This document shows positions 34,454-42,584 of a stretch of DNA of 45,109 nt, piece after piece. Within the stretch, counting starts at the first letter, position 1, and each line of letters begins with the position of its first letter. A program made the translations under genes and the position numbers. The notes below the pieces were generated by a model. That model did no database searches. It worked only from the letters and a program-made list of their open reading frames with translations, and was not told the origin of the DNA. The DNA lies in NCBI GenBank assembly GCA_945871005.1, contig CAMBUJ010000005.1, forward strand, positions 1-45,109, given 5' to 3'. Origin of the DNA: Opitutus sp. GAS368 (GTDB lineage: Bacteria; Verrucomicrobiota; Verrucomicrobiia; Opitutales; Opitutaceae).

Positions 34454-35896
34454 TTATTCTTGGGGTAGAAAACGGATTCCCCTCCAACCGCGTGCAGCCC
34501 GTCCCCGTACCTGCACCAGTCCCTTGTCGGTTAAAAACGCGGATAGCCTTTTGATGCCGAGTGCGGACGCCCCCACGGATTCGCACCATTCCTCGTAATG
34601 CCCACGAAGCTCAGCCGTCGGAGTGACGGCGTTGGGGTCAAGCGTCGCCTCCTCCTCCAGCAGCTCGGCATACCATTGCCCGGTCACGTTGTTTGCTTCT
34701 CGGTAAGCGTTTGTTGCCGCCAGCACGCAGGCAGGCGGGGCCAACCCTTCGCGCCCACCTCCCCGAGCTTGCCAATCGAGGCAACCGGCGAGAGCCCAAC
34801 TTAGCAGGGCAGACCGGGCAGCGGGATCGTTTACCAACTCGCGCTTGATTGCCGGGTCGCGGTGTTCGGGGGCGAGGGCCGGAAACGGCAGCTTGAGCAG
34901 ACGTCGCCAGATTCCCGAGTCGTCAGCGTCGGTGGCGGGGTCAAAGTTGGTCGCCAACCAAAGTTTCCAAGTTTGGTTTATTTCCATCGGTGCCGAGTAA
35001 AGCGCCCGCACGGTCACGCGCTCGTTACCCGAGAGCAGTTTCACGGCGCCGGCGTCGAGGCGGGCGGCTTCGTCCCCCTCGCTCGCGTAGGCCAAACGAG
35101 AACCGCGCAGGCGCACGAGGTCAGGCGATGCCCCTCCCGGTGATCGTCCATTGCGCGAGGCGCACAAACTCTCAAAGGGCAGTTTGCAAACATAGTCCCC
35201 GAGCAGGCTTGCCAGCGATTCCAGTAGCGTCGTTTTCCCATTTCCGCCCGGGCCTTGCACGAGGATTACTACCTCAGGCGAGGCGTCGCCGGTCAGGGTT
35301 GCCCCTACGCAGCGGGCAAGAAAATCCCCGAGTCCAGGTGCACCATGCTCCAGATTAGCCAGCAGCTTTTCGAGTGCTGGGTGCTTTGCGCCTTCAGTGT
35401 AAACAGCCGGTGCCAGCTTGGTGCAGAGGTGGGCGCGGTGATGAGGGCGCAAGGTGCCGGCGTGCAAATCGAGAGTCCCGTTTTTCACGTTCAGCAGCCA
35501 AGGGTCGGCGTCGAGTGCATCGTGGTGCACGCGTAGGCGCGGATCGGACTCAGCCAGTGTCACGGCGGCGTTGATGTGGCTTAGCGATTCCATCCCGAGA
35601 GCGCGCTTGGTGCGTTCAACTCGCCCATCGTCGGAGCCGGTGGCGGCGGCGGCAGTCCAAGCCCGAGCAGCGGCGATGCTCAGTTGAACCGCGCCCGCCT
35701 CGCCCTCCTCGGGATTCCAGCGGGTGCCGTCCCAATGAAGCCAACCGATGCCGGGGCAGAAGCGAAGGGCTGTTCGGGTGCGTTCAACGAAGCGCAGGCT
35801 GGCGTCGAGGTCAGTGGCAGTGTCGGCAATTTCCAGAGTTGGCGCACCAGCGGGGGGCAGAGCGTCGCGCCATGATTTTTCGGTGGTGGTGCTCAT
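34454..35896 (-). CDS. SF3 (D5/P4-like) replicative helicase
   Basis: This 480-residue protein matches phage/plasmid P4-family helicases. It has a D5_N-like N-terminal domain that includes an N-x-x-N-G-T-L-D-L segment near residue 137, a Walker A GPGGNGKTT near 214-222, the acidic Walker B-like stretch LAYASEGDE near 265, and the SF3 sensor segment KLWLATNFDP near 310. It forms a hexameric ring that unwinds an origin. It has no primase domain of its own, which fits with a separate primase gene downstream. Its start overlaps the stop of the upstream HTH gene (ATGA at 35893-35896). Confidence 0.88.
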   Translation of the reverse strand: MSTTTEKSWRDALPPAGAPTLEIADTATDLDASLRFVERTRTALRFCPGIGWLHWDGTRWNPEEGEAGAVQLSIAAARAWTAAAATGSDDGRVERTKRALGMESLSHINAAVTLAESDPRLRVHHDALDADPWLLNVKNGTLDLHAGTLRPHHRAHLCTKLAPAVYTEGAKHPALEKLLANLEHGAPGLGDFLARCVGATLTGDASPEVVILVQGPGGNGKTTLLESLASLLGDYVCKLPFESLCASRNGRSPGGASPDLVRLRGSRLAYASEGDEAARLDAGAVKLLSGNERVTVRALYSAPMEINQTWKLWLATNFDPATDADDSGIWRRLLKLPFPALAPEHRDPAIKRELVNDPAARSALLSWALAGCLDWQARGGGREGLAPPACVLAATNAYREANNVTGQWYAELLEEEATLDPNAVTPTAELRGHYEEWCESVGASALGIKRLSAFLTDKGLVQVRGRAARGWRGIRFLPQE

Positions 35897-36330
35897 TCGC
35901 TGAGTGTTCCGGTTGCTGCGAGTTCACGGCAGGCGGCGGCATATTTGCGACGGGCCTCGTTTTCGATGTAGGCGCGCTGGCCGGCGTTGAGGTCGGAGCG
36001 GGCAGCGATGCAGGCTAACTCGCCGGCCAGCACGGTCGCGAGGGCTTCCGCGAATCCGCCAGCTTCGGTCGTCGGCTCGTTGGTGCGGTTGCGCTTGGGG
36101 CCGGACACAACCGGCGCACGTCCTGCCAGTAGCTCGCGCACGCTGGCCTCGGTATATCTCACGACGCGCTCGTTGAGTCGGATCGCGACCAATTGCCCGC
36201 GTGCCGCAAGTTGCCGTGCGGTGTGGCCGGTGCGGCAGGTTGAGCCGATAAGGGCGTGAACTTGGCGGAAGGTTAAAAGCGACCCCATCGGGGTGGCGGT
36301 GCTGTTCTTTTCGTTATTGGTGGCTTGCAT
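35893..36330 (-). CDS. small putative DNA-binding protein of the integrative element
   Basis: This protein is about 145 residues from ATG 36330. A GTG at 36336 would add two codons. The N-terminal part (TFRQVHALIGSTCRTGHTARQLAARGQLVAIRLNERVVRYTEASVRELL) looks like a winged helix of the excisionase/AlpA kind. The remainder is helical and Ala/Arg-rich. It is the first gene of the replication operon (HTH - helicase - primase), overlaps the helicase by ATGA, and is divergent from another HTH gene with about 20 bp between starts. It may control replication or excision. The family assignment is weak. Confidence 0.6.
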   Translation of the reverse strand: MQATNNEKNSTATPMGSLLTFRQVHALIGSTCRTGHTARQLAARGQLVAIRLNERVVRYTEASVRELLAGRAPVVSGPKRNRTNEPTTEAGGFAEALATVLAGELACIAARSDLNAGQRAYIENEARRKYAAACRELAATGTLSE

Positions 36331-36351
36331 ACACACCTATTCGCTTCGTCA

Positions 36352-36765
36352 ATGTGTCACACTTTGAGAGCGAGAATAAGCAAATCAGAAGCGGCCAGAA
36401 TTGCGGGCGTGAGTCGGCGCACCTTGATTCGTCACGCCTCGCAGGGGCTTATCTCGGAGGACAAGCGCGGGCGGGTGTTACTTAGCGAGGTCGCGAGTGC
36501 TCTTGTCTCGGATTCGTCGCAGGGTGCTCGCTTGGCGTGTCGGGCGAGGGTGCACCGAGTAATCGTTTTAGAGGGCAAAGAAACGACTGCCTACAAGGTC
36601 GCGAAGGCGGCGCTTGCGGGTATCGGATCGATACCGGCGGGGCGTGTTTTTATGGTAGCTCGGGAGCTATTCGAGGCCTATCTGCGTGACCCCGCCGGCG
36701 TCGTTGAACAGGCGCGGTTCTGTGCGGGAAACGAAGCGTTTGCTAGGTCGCAGGGGTGGCGGTAG
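36352..36765 (+). CDS. small HTH regulator of the integrative element
   Basis: This protein is 137 residues from ATG 36352. An in-frame TTG at 36325 would run into the divergent gene and is less likely. The N-terminal HTH reads ISKSEAARIAGVSRRTLIRHASQGLI, similar to MerR/excisionase-like recognition helices. The rest has no familiar domain. It is the only plus-strand gene of the element apart from the IS transposase. Its last 23 bp overlap the 3' end of the convergent integrase gene (36743-36765), so antisense interference between the two is possible. It may act as repressor or excisionase. Confidence 0.65.
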   Translation: MCHTLRARISKSEAARIAGVSRRTLIRHASQGLISEDKRGRVLLSEVASALVSDSSQGARLACRARVHRVIVLEGKETTAYKVAKAALAGIGSIPAGRVFMVARELFEAYLRDPAGVVEQARFCAGNEAFARSQGWR

Positions 36766-38107
36766 CGGACAAGTCCACGGTGACAGAGCGGGTGGCGAGG
36801 TAAGAGCGGGCGGTGGTGGAAACGTCGCGGTGTCCTAGGTGCTGGCGTGCGGCTTCAAGTCCGGCCACGGCATAAATGAAAGAGCCGGACAGCTTGCGCA
36901 GGGCGTGAAGCGGGGTGAGGTCTTTCATCCCCTGCTTTTTTAACCACGCGGTGAGGGTCGGCCACGCCTTCGCTTGATACTCGTAAGCGGCAGTTTTGGC
37001 GCTGGCGGCTTTGCGGGCGGGCTTGATGGCGTGAGCAGCAAGGACAAGCTCGGCGTCGGGTGCGGCTTTGCGTGCGGCTTTGAGCCGTGCCACCACATCA
37101 GCGGGCAAAGGTACGGTGCGGTAAGATTCGCGGGACTTGGGGCGAAAGGTCGGAGTCACGTCGATTCGCACGGTGCCCGCCTTCAAATCAACATGGGCCC
37201 ACGGCAGGGCGTCAGCTTCACCACGGCGCAGACCGGCGCAAAGGAGCAGGTCAAAAGCGGTGCGGGTGTCGGCGTCGAGTTTGTCGGCGGTGGCGTAGAG
37301 CTTGCGGGGGTCGAGGTCGCAAACAAAGCGGCGGGTGGTGGCGGCGGCGGTGATGCCTTCAAATGGTAGCGGCGAGGGCAAGGTGAGTGTCTTCCCTACC
37401 TCAGCAACGATGGCCTCGGAAAACAGAGCGCGGGCGTCGCGCAGGTGGCTTGCTAACGTCGAGGCGCGGCGGTCTTTGGTCGTCTCGCCACCCTCGGCGC
37501 GTGCGGCGTCGAGTTCGGCCTTGTGCCATGCCCGCACCTCGGCGGGGGTAATCTTATCGAGGCGCACGGCGTCCACTAGGGCCCGCCACTCGGCGCGGTC
37601 TGCGTGCTTGTCCGACTTCGGAGCGATGCCGCGCACCGCCGCAACGACACGGCGCAAGCTCCCTTCATACTCGGCAAGGGTGGTCGGGCGTACGGTGGAA
37701 ACCGCTTTTGCCGCTGTGAGGTAGTCGGCAAGGGTGCAGACACGCTCGGGGCGTTTATTGGGGCGCAAATCGGCAAGGACGGCGTCTAAGCCTTGCACCT
37801 GTACCTTCTGCCAGAGGTCGCGAGCTTTGCGGGCGGCTTCGGCACGGTTGGCGGTATCGAGACAAAACCAAGCCCCACGGCCACCCTCTTTTAATCTCAG
37901 GTAGAGTTCTGGCGTCTCGGTGCCGTCCTTCAAAACGCGGGGGCGAACGCGGTCTTTCCAGTAGGCCACCTCGGACTTCGCGGAGCGGGTAGTTTTGGCC
38001 AAAACAGGGGGCGAGGGAAAAGGGTACACCTGCGTTTGGTGTACCCTTAGTGTACCCTTTTTTTCGTTCTCAAGGCTGTTTTCGGCTTCGTTAGTCTTCG
38101 CGCTCAT
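36743..38107 (-). CDS. tyrosine recombinase/integrase of the element
   Basis: This integrase is about 454 residues from ATG 38107. An in-frame TTG at 38155 would add 16 residues and is less likely. It has a SAM-like core-binding domain (about 110-250) and a catalytic domain with Arg in CAGLRRGEAD (near 289), H-x-x-R in LHALRKL (near 399), LGHRDVSTT and the nucleophile Tyr in RSYL (near 434). It should cut and rejoin the tRNA-Ile attachment site. It lies 80 bp from the right attachment repeat. Its first codons contain three GTGTACCC sites, so binding of integrase there could repress its own gene. Confidence 0.92.
   Translation of the reverse strand: MSAKTNEAENSLENEKKGTLRVHQTQVYPFPSPPVLAKTTRSAKSEVAYWKDRVRPRVLKDGTETPELYLRLKEGGRGAWFCLDTANRAEAARKARDLWQKVQVQGLDAVLADLRPNKRPERVCTLADYLTAAKAVSTVRPTTLAEYEGSLRRVVAAVRGIAPKSDKHADRAEWRALVDAVRLDKITPAEVRAWHKAELDAARAEGGETTKDRRASTLASHLRDARALFSEAIVAEVGKTLTLPSPLPFEGITAAATTRRFVCDLDPRKLYATADKLDADTRTAFDLLLCAGLRRGEADALPWAHVDLKAGTVRIDVTPTFRPKSRESYRTVPLPADVVARLKAARKAAPDAELVLAAHAIKPARKAASAKTAAYEYQAKAWPTLTAWLKKQGMKDLTPLHALRKLSGSFIYAVAGLEAARQHLGHRDVSTTARSYLATRSVTVDLSATATPAT
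38022..38057. promoter_or_regulatory. GTGTACCC site cluster at the right end (putative integrase arm sites)
   Basis: Three copies lie inside the 5' part of the integrase gene: inverted at 38022-38029, then forward at 38039-38046 and 38050-38057. The forward pair has the same 11-bp step and is followed by a T-run, as at the left end (31245-31263). Two pairs placed inside both ends of the element fit arm-type sites. Confidence 0.6.
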
Positions 38108-38187
38108 GTTCTGTAAATCGCTTGTAAGCAGTGGTAAAGTAAAGTGGTTAAGCAATACTTGCGAAGATTAAGAAAGAGTCAAGTTAA

Positions 38188-38236
38188 GGACTCATAATCC
38201 CTTGGTTCTGGGTTCAAATCCCAGTGGGCCCACCAC
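38188..38236 (+). repeat. attR: 49-bp tRNA-Ile fragment
   Basis: This is an exact copy of 31135-31183, starting in the anticodon stem and ending one base after CCA. The 5' half of the tRNA is missing, so this is not a functional tRNA but the displaced end of the attachment site. It marks the right border of the element. Confidence 0.88.
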
Positions 38237-38739
38237 GTTTTCTCCAGCAAAACCGAACCGCTCCGGATTCCGCCCCGGGCGTCCCGCTGAATGCAGGTCA
38301 TCGGCGCGAAATGAGCGTTCCGTTTTTCGCCTGAGCCTCCGCGCACTCGACCTGCTGATGCCGGTCGCCCTCATCGCCCAGTACTTGCCCTCACGGCTCC
38401 GTTGGCACGAGCCAGCTGGGTAGAAATGCCCGGGGCGCAACCCGCCTCGTCCTCGATTTGAACGCCGCACGTTTTATGGACCGCAGCGGGCTAGGTCGGC
38501 TTTTACGCTGTCTGCGTCTGGTGGGGGCGCCCGGCCCTGTTCGCTCACGCGATGTCCCCCGCTCCCCAATGTGCGTATTGTTCTCCGACTCACCAAGCTT
38601 GAGCGCCTCTTCCGTCACACCTAGCCCATGCCCCCCCACCACCCCGGCAGCCTCGACCGCACGATCGCTCTCGACCAGCCCGAGAAAGCCTTCCCCAAAC
38701 CCGCCCGCCCCAGGCCCGCAACTTTAATTAAGCACCGGC
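38237..38739. other. gene-free stretch right of the island
   Basis: About 500 bp between the right attachment repeat and the GT4 gene. Open frames here (for example 38391-38642 on the minus strand) give Arg/Pro/Ser-rich translations without family features and are judged spurious. The octamer TTAATTAA at 38724-38731 stands 8 bp before the GT4 start and is the only AT-rich patch near the gene, so it may belong to its control region. I see nothing else of note. Confidence 0.5.
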
Positions 38740-39927
38740 ATGCTCCACGTCGCCATCAGCACCAGCGTTAACCAACGCGGCAAGTCCGGGGTCGCCACTT
38801 ACCTGTTCGGACTGATCGATGGGCTGCTGCGCGGGTGCCCGGAGGTGCGCCTGACCCTGTTCGGCCTGGCCGGGGACCGCCCGCTGTTCGCCCGCTGGCT
38901 GGACCGCGCGGCCTGGCAGGAGGTCGCGGAATTCTGGCGGCCCGCCGGGCGCGACATCCTTTGGCACCAACTGGTGTTGCCCCGGCGCCTGCGCGAGATC
39001 GGCGCCGAGGTGGTGCATATCCCCAGCTACCGTCGCATTCTCGCGCGCCCGCCCTGCCCGCAAGTGATTACCGTGCACGACTGCGCCGCCTTCCAGGTGC
39101 AGGGCAAATACGACCGCGCCCGCATGGCCTACGGCCGCCACATGGTGCCGCGCCTGGCCCGTCGCGCCAACCACCTGATCACCGTAAGCCACGCCACCGC
39201 CCGCGACGTAGAAACCTTTTTCCACCGCCCGGCCGGGGAAATCGCGGTGATCTGGAACGGCATCGACCACGCCCGCTTCCGCCCCCCGGCCGCCGCCGAG
39301 CTGGACGCGTTTCGCGCCCGCCAACAGCTGGTGCGGCCCTACGTGGTCTACCTCGCCCGCCTCGAGCACCCGGCCAAGAACCACCTGCGCCTGATCGAGG
39401 CCTTCGAGCGGCTGGTCACGGCCCGCCCCGACTGGCCCCACGAACTGGTGCTGGCCGGGGCCGATTGGCATGGCGCGGCCGTAATCCACAGCCGCGTGGC
39501 CATCTCGCCGGCGAGGGCCCGCATCCGCACCCCCGGCTTCGTCGAGCCCACCGATCTGGCCTTGTGGTATGCCGGGGCCGACGCGCTGGTTTATCCCTCG
39601 CTTTTCGAGGGGTTCGGCTTACCGCCAGTCGAGGCGATGGCCTGCGGTTGCCCAGTGGTTTGCTCCGAGCGCGGCGCCCTCGGTGAAGTCGTCGCCGACG
39701 CCGCCCACCTGATCGATCCGCTCGATCCGGACTCGATCGCCGCCGGCCTGCGCGCCGTGCTCGCCGAACCCTCCGCCTGGCGCCAACGCGGCCTGGCTCG
39801 CGCCCGTATCTTCGACTGGGATGCGTGCGCTGCGGCCACCGCAGCCATCTACCATCAGGCCGCCCAACCCTCCCCCTACTCGCTTGAGAAATCGCCCCCT
39901 CAAGAGGGCCCGTTTCGCGGAGCCTAA
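38740..39927 (+). CDS. GT4-family glycosyltransferase
   Basis: This 395-residue GT-B enzyme has a glycine-containing N-terminal loop (GKSGVATYLFGL), a Glyco_trans_1 domain with LARLEHPAKNH near residue 205, and the signature PSLFEGFGLPPVEAMACG (near 287-304), whose first Glu and G-L-P-x-x-E contact the nucleotide sugar. It resembles mannosyl/rhamnosyl transferases that build cell-surface glycans. The ATG at 38740 is clear. The next gene is 260 bp away. Very GC-rich, host-like codon use marks it as resident chromosome. Confidence 0.9.
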   Translation: MLHVAISTSVNQRGKSGVATYLFGLIDGLLRGCPEVRLTLFGLAGDRPLFARWLDRAAWQEVAEFWRPAGRDILWHQLVLPRRLREIGAEVVHIPSYRRILARPPCPQVITVHDCAAFQVQGKYDRARMAYGRHMVPRLARRANHLITVSHATARDVETFFHRPAGEIAVIWNGIDHARFRPPAAAELDAFRARQQLVRPYVVYLARLEHPAKNHLRLIEAFERLVTARPDWPHELVLAGADWHGAAVIHSRVAISPARARIRTPGFVEPTDLALWYAGADALVYPSLFEGFGLPPVEAMACGCPVVCSERGALGEVVADAAHLIDPLDPDSIAAGLRAVLAEPSAWRQRGLARARIFDWDACAAATAAIYHQAAQPSPYSLEKSPPQEGPFRGA

Positions 39928-40187
39928 CGCCCGCGCCGCTATCATCACCCAAGTGAGAGCGCCGCGAGCCGGACAAAGATCGGTGACGGCCAAACCCACG
40001 GCCAAAAACAAGCCTATAAAAAAACGCAAAGAACTGCTTTTAATTAAGTTAAAATATCCCGCCGCACGTGGAGCCCGACTGTTTCTAAATCCCCCCCCAA
40101 ACGCGAAGATTTAATTAAAGCTGCGGCCGAATGGGCCGATGTTTTTAGCGTACAAACGTACACGGTTCTGATCCACTCCTACCCGAT
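39928..40187. promoter_or_regulatory. upstream region of the hibernation factor gene
   Basis: This 260-bp gap is unusual for its two copies of TTAATTAA (40040-40047 and 40111-40118) in otherwise GC-rich DNA, and for a short palindrome GTAC-AAAC-GTAC at 40150-40161. It probably contains the hpf promoter. A -35/-10 pair could not be fixed with confidence. Confidence 0.35.
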
Positions 40188-40571
40188 ATGCCCCACATCA
40201 CTCCTGAAGTTATCGACGCGAAACTCATTATTCGCGGTATCCACCTCAACCTAACCGATTCCATGAAGGCCATGATCCACGAAAAAGTGGGTCGCCTGCT
40301 CCGCCACGAACCCCGCATCGACCGGGTTCGCATCGAGGTCGACATCGACCGCACCAAGGGCTCCAAAGCCCATTTCATCGCCAAGGGCCACATCGAGATC
40401 AGCGGCCCCGACCTCAACGCCTCGGTCGATTCCGAGGACGCCTACAAGTCGGTCGACCTGCTGGTCGACAAACTCGACGGACTGCTGCGCAAGCGCCACA
40501 GCGAGCTCAAGGAAAAGCGCCACCACCCCCACGCCGTCGAACTCGGCGGCGCCCTGCCCAAAGCGTTCTAA
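40188..40571 (+). CDS. hpf: ribosome hibernation promoting factor / RaiA family
   Basis: This 127-residue protein matches the HPF/RaiA fold: an N-terminal beta strand (LIIRGIHLNLTDSMKAMIHEKVGRL), a VRIEVDIDRTKG strand, FIAKGHIEISGPDLNASVDSEDAYKSVDLLVDKLDGLLRKR, and a short basic tail. These proteins bind the 30S A/P site in slow growth and protect or dimerise ribosomes. It lacks the long C-terminal dimerisation domain, so it is the short form. It is a single-gene unit closed by a strong terminator. Confidence 0.9.
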   Translation: MPHITPEVIDAKLIIRGIHLNLTDSMKAMIHEKVGRLLRHEPRIDRVRIEVDIDRTKGSKAHFIAKGHIEISGPDLNASVDSEDAYKSVDLLVDKLDGLLRKRHSELKEKRHHPHAVELGGALPKAF

Positions 40572-40580
40572 ATCCAGCCG

Positions 40581-40599
40581 GTTTGCCCATGGGGCAAAC
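40581..40599. other. perfect stem-loop after hpf
   Basis: GTTTGCCC-ATG-GGGCAAAC forms an 8-bp stem with a 3-nt loop, 9 bp after the hpf stop and just before the terminator. It may protect the 3' end of the mRNA. Confidence 0.6.
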
Positions 40600-40611
40600 A
40601 CCTACTTCGTT

Positions 40612-40647
40612 AAAAAAAACCCGGCCTCTCGCAGGCCGGGTTTTTTT
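40612..40647 (+). terminator. rho-independent terminator of hpf
   Basis: CCCGGCCT (40620-40627), loop CTCGC, AGGCCGGG (40633-40640), followed by seven T. A run of A before the stem would let it work in the other direction too. Confidence 0.92.
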
Positions 40648-40715
40648 GTGGCCGCGCCACTTTACCCGCATAATTCACTCGGCAAGGCCCCGCCTGATCC
40701 CTTTCTTTTTCCACC

Positions 40716-42197
40716 GTGCGTCCCCTTCGAATTCTTTTTGTCACACCCGAAGTTGAACCGTTCGTGAAAGTCGGCGGTCTCGCCGACATGACCGGCGCCT
40801 TACCCAAAGAGCTCGCCGCACTCGGCCACGATGTGCGCATCGTTTGCCCGGCCTACGGCTCGGTGAAAATCCACGGACCGCGCACCGCCCGCCCCGATCC
40901 ACTCGGGGTCGATGTCGGCACCGAGGCCCACTGGGCCCGCACCTGGGAGACGAGCCTGCCGGGCGGCAAGGTGCCCGTCTACCTGCTCGAGCACGACGGC
41001 TTTTTCGCCCGCCACGAGGTCTATTCCGGCCCGTGGGGATCCCACGCCGACAACGACCTACGTTACGCCTTCCTTTGCCGCGGCGCCCTCGCGCTCTGCC
41101 AACAGATGGACTGGATCCCCGACGTCGTCCACGGCCACGATTGGACCACCGGCCTGTTGCCCGTCTACCTGAACACCACGCTCAAAGACACCCCGTTGGG
41201 CCGCGTCGCCTCGGTTTTCACCATCCACAATTTGGAACACCAAGGCTACGCCGACCGCCGCGTACTCGACTTCGCCCGCCTGCCCGCATCCGAGTTCCGC
41301 GCCGACAGCGTCGAGTCGACCGGAGCGGTTAACATGTTAAAAGCCGGCCTGTATCACTCGACCAAACTCACCACGGTGAGCCCGACCTACGCCGAGGAAA
41401 TCAAGACGGCGGCCGGCGGCTGGGGGCTCGACGATGTGCTTCGCTTCCGCGCCGGCGATCTGGTCGGCATCCTCAACGGCATCGACACCGGGGCGTGGAA
41501 TCCGGCGACCGACAAGTTCATCCCCGCGCACTACTCGGCTGAGAACCTCGCCGGCAAAGCCGCCTGCAAAGCCGCGCTGCAAGCCAAACTCGGGTTGGCC
41601 ATCGACCCGCACATCGCGGTGTTCGGGGTGGTGGCGCGCTTCGCCAACCAAAAGGGCCTCGACCTGCTGGCCGAGGCGCTGCCGCACATCGCCGATCGCA
41701 TGCATGTGCAATTTGCCATCCTCGGCGCCGGCGATCCCGGCCTGGAGCACACCTTCCGCTGGGCGGCCAAGCAGTACCCGGGCAAGGTCGGCGTTTACAT
41801 CGGCTACGACAACGAACTCTCCCACCTGATCCAAGCCGGCGCGGACTTCTTCGTGATGCCCAGCCGCGCCGAGCCCTGCGGTTTGACCCAGATGTATGCG
41901 ATGCGCTACGGCACCGTGCCGCTGGCCCGGGCCACCGGCGGCCTGATCGACACCATCGAGCAGTACATCGAAGGCACGAGCAAGGGCACCGGATTCCTCT
42001 TCACCGACGCCACCGCCCCCGCCCTGTACAACACGGTGGGCTGGGCCTGCGCGACCTACTACGACAAACCCCAAGAGTTCGCCCGCCTCCGCCTCAATGG
42101 CATGGCCCAGGATTTCAGCTGGAAGACCAACGCCGGCCGCTACGTGGAAATCTACCGCTGGGCCGCCGAGCAGCGCACCGGCGAAAAGCTGGCCTGA
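40716..42197 (+). CDS. glgA: glycogen/starch synthase (GT5), copy 1
   Basis: This 493-residue GT-B enzyme starts at GTG 40716 and shows the GlgA hallmarks: EVEPFVKVGGLADMTGALP (the K-V-G-G-L ADP-glucose loop, residues about 18-22), GHDWTTGLLP near 140, TIHNLEHQGY near 170, and the C-terminal motif PSRAEPCGLTQMYAMRYGT near 380-400. It transfers glucose from ADP-glucose to the growing alpha-1,4-glucan. It is convergent to a second, clearly different GlgA. The two may act on priming versus elongation. Confidence 0.93.
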   Translation: MRPLRILFVTPEVEPFVKVGGLADMTGALPKELAALGHDVRIVCPAYGSVKIHGPRTARPDPLGVDVGTEAHWARTWETSLPGGKVPVYLLEHDGFFARHEVYSGPWGSHADNDLRYAFLCRGALALCQQMDWIPDVVHGHDWTTGLLPVYLNTTLKDTPLGRVASVFTIHNLEHQGYADRRVLDFARLPASEFRADSVESTGAVNMLKAGLYHSTKLTTVSPTYAEEIKTAAGGWGLDDVLRFRAGDLVGILNGIDTGAWNPATDKFIPAHYSAENLAGKAACKAALQAKLGLAIDPHIAVFGVVARFANQKGLDLLAEALPHIADRMHVQFAILGAGDPGLEHTFRWAAKQYPGKVGVYIGYDNELSHLIQAGADFFVMPSRAEPCGLTQMYAMRYGTVPLARATGGLIDTIEQYIEGTSKGTGFLFTDATAPALYNTVGWACATYYDKPQEFARLRLNGMAQDFSWKTNAGRYVEIYRWAAEQRTGEKLA

Positions 42198-42386
42198 GCG
42201 GCGCTGCGCCCCCCCTCCCGCTGCCGCAGCGCGGTGGGGGGCGGGGCGCGCGGATCTCAAATCTGAGATTTGAAATCTCAAACCGGAGATTAGGCATTTT
42301 CAAATCGCAGCCCTAAGCTCAACCAGGGGCTTGGCGAATCGCCGATCGGCGCGAGCGCCAACAAGATTACCTGATTCCCTTGCTGT
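42198..42386. other. gene-free region between the two glgA genes, left part
   Basis: A GC-rich potential stem lies just after glgA copy 1 (42199-42250, with GCGCTGCG against CGCAGCGC and C-runs against G-runs), followed by a small palindrome TCAAATC-TGA-GATTTGA (42257-42273), related to the hairpins of the adjacent tandem repeats. No gene is visible. Confidence 0.5.
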
Positions 42387-42578
42387 GGCGCGTGCTGCGT
42401 GAAGCGTGGGCTGGTTCAGGTATCTCAAATTTAAAATCTCAAATTTGAGATACCTCGATGCTCTCCAAGCGCACCGCAGGGCGGCGCGTGCTGCGTGAAG
42501 CGTAGGATTGTTCCGGCGTCTCAAATTTCAAATCTCAAATTTGAGATACCGGGGCGCGCTCCAAGCGCGCCGCGGTTA
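42387..42578. repeat. two tandem 96-bp repeats with internal hairpins
   Basis: Units 42387-42482 and 42483-42578 follow each other directly and are similar along most of their length (GGCGCGTGCTGCGTGAAGCG start, CTCCAAGCGC near the end). Unit 1 contains a perfect 14-bp inverted repeat GGTATCTCAAATTT / AAATTTGAGATACC (42419-42432, 42441-42454) with an 8-nt loop. Unit 2 has the same stem with two mismatches (42515-42528, 42537-42550). They lie between convergent genes and could act as a two-way transcription stop or as mobile intergenic repeats (REP/MITE-like). Confidence 0.8.
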
Positions 42579-42584
42579 GCGCGC

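Noticed and set aside
38108-38155. Extended integrase start at TTG 38155
   Set aside because: ATG 38107 is a better start and the added residues are not part of the integrase fold.
38188-38236. Third tRNA-Ile gene
   Set aside because: Only the 3' part from the anticodon stem is present, so it cannot fold as a tRNA. It is the right attachment repeat.
38391-38642. 83-codon frame on the minus strand right of the island
   Set aside because: The translation is Arg/Pro/Ser-rich without motifs, as expected by chance in GC-rich DNA.
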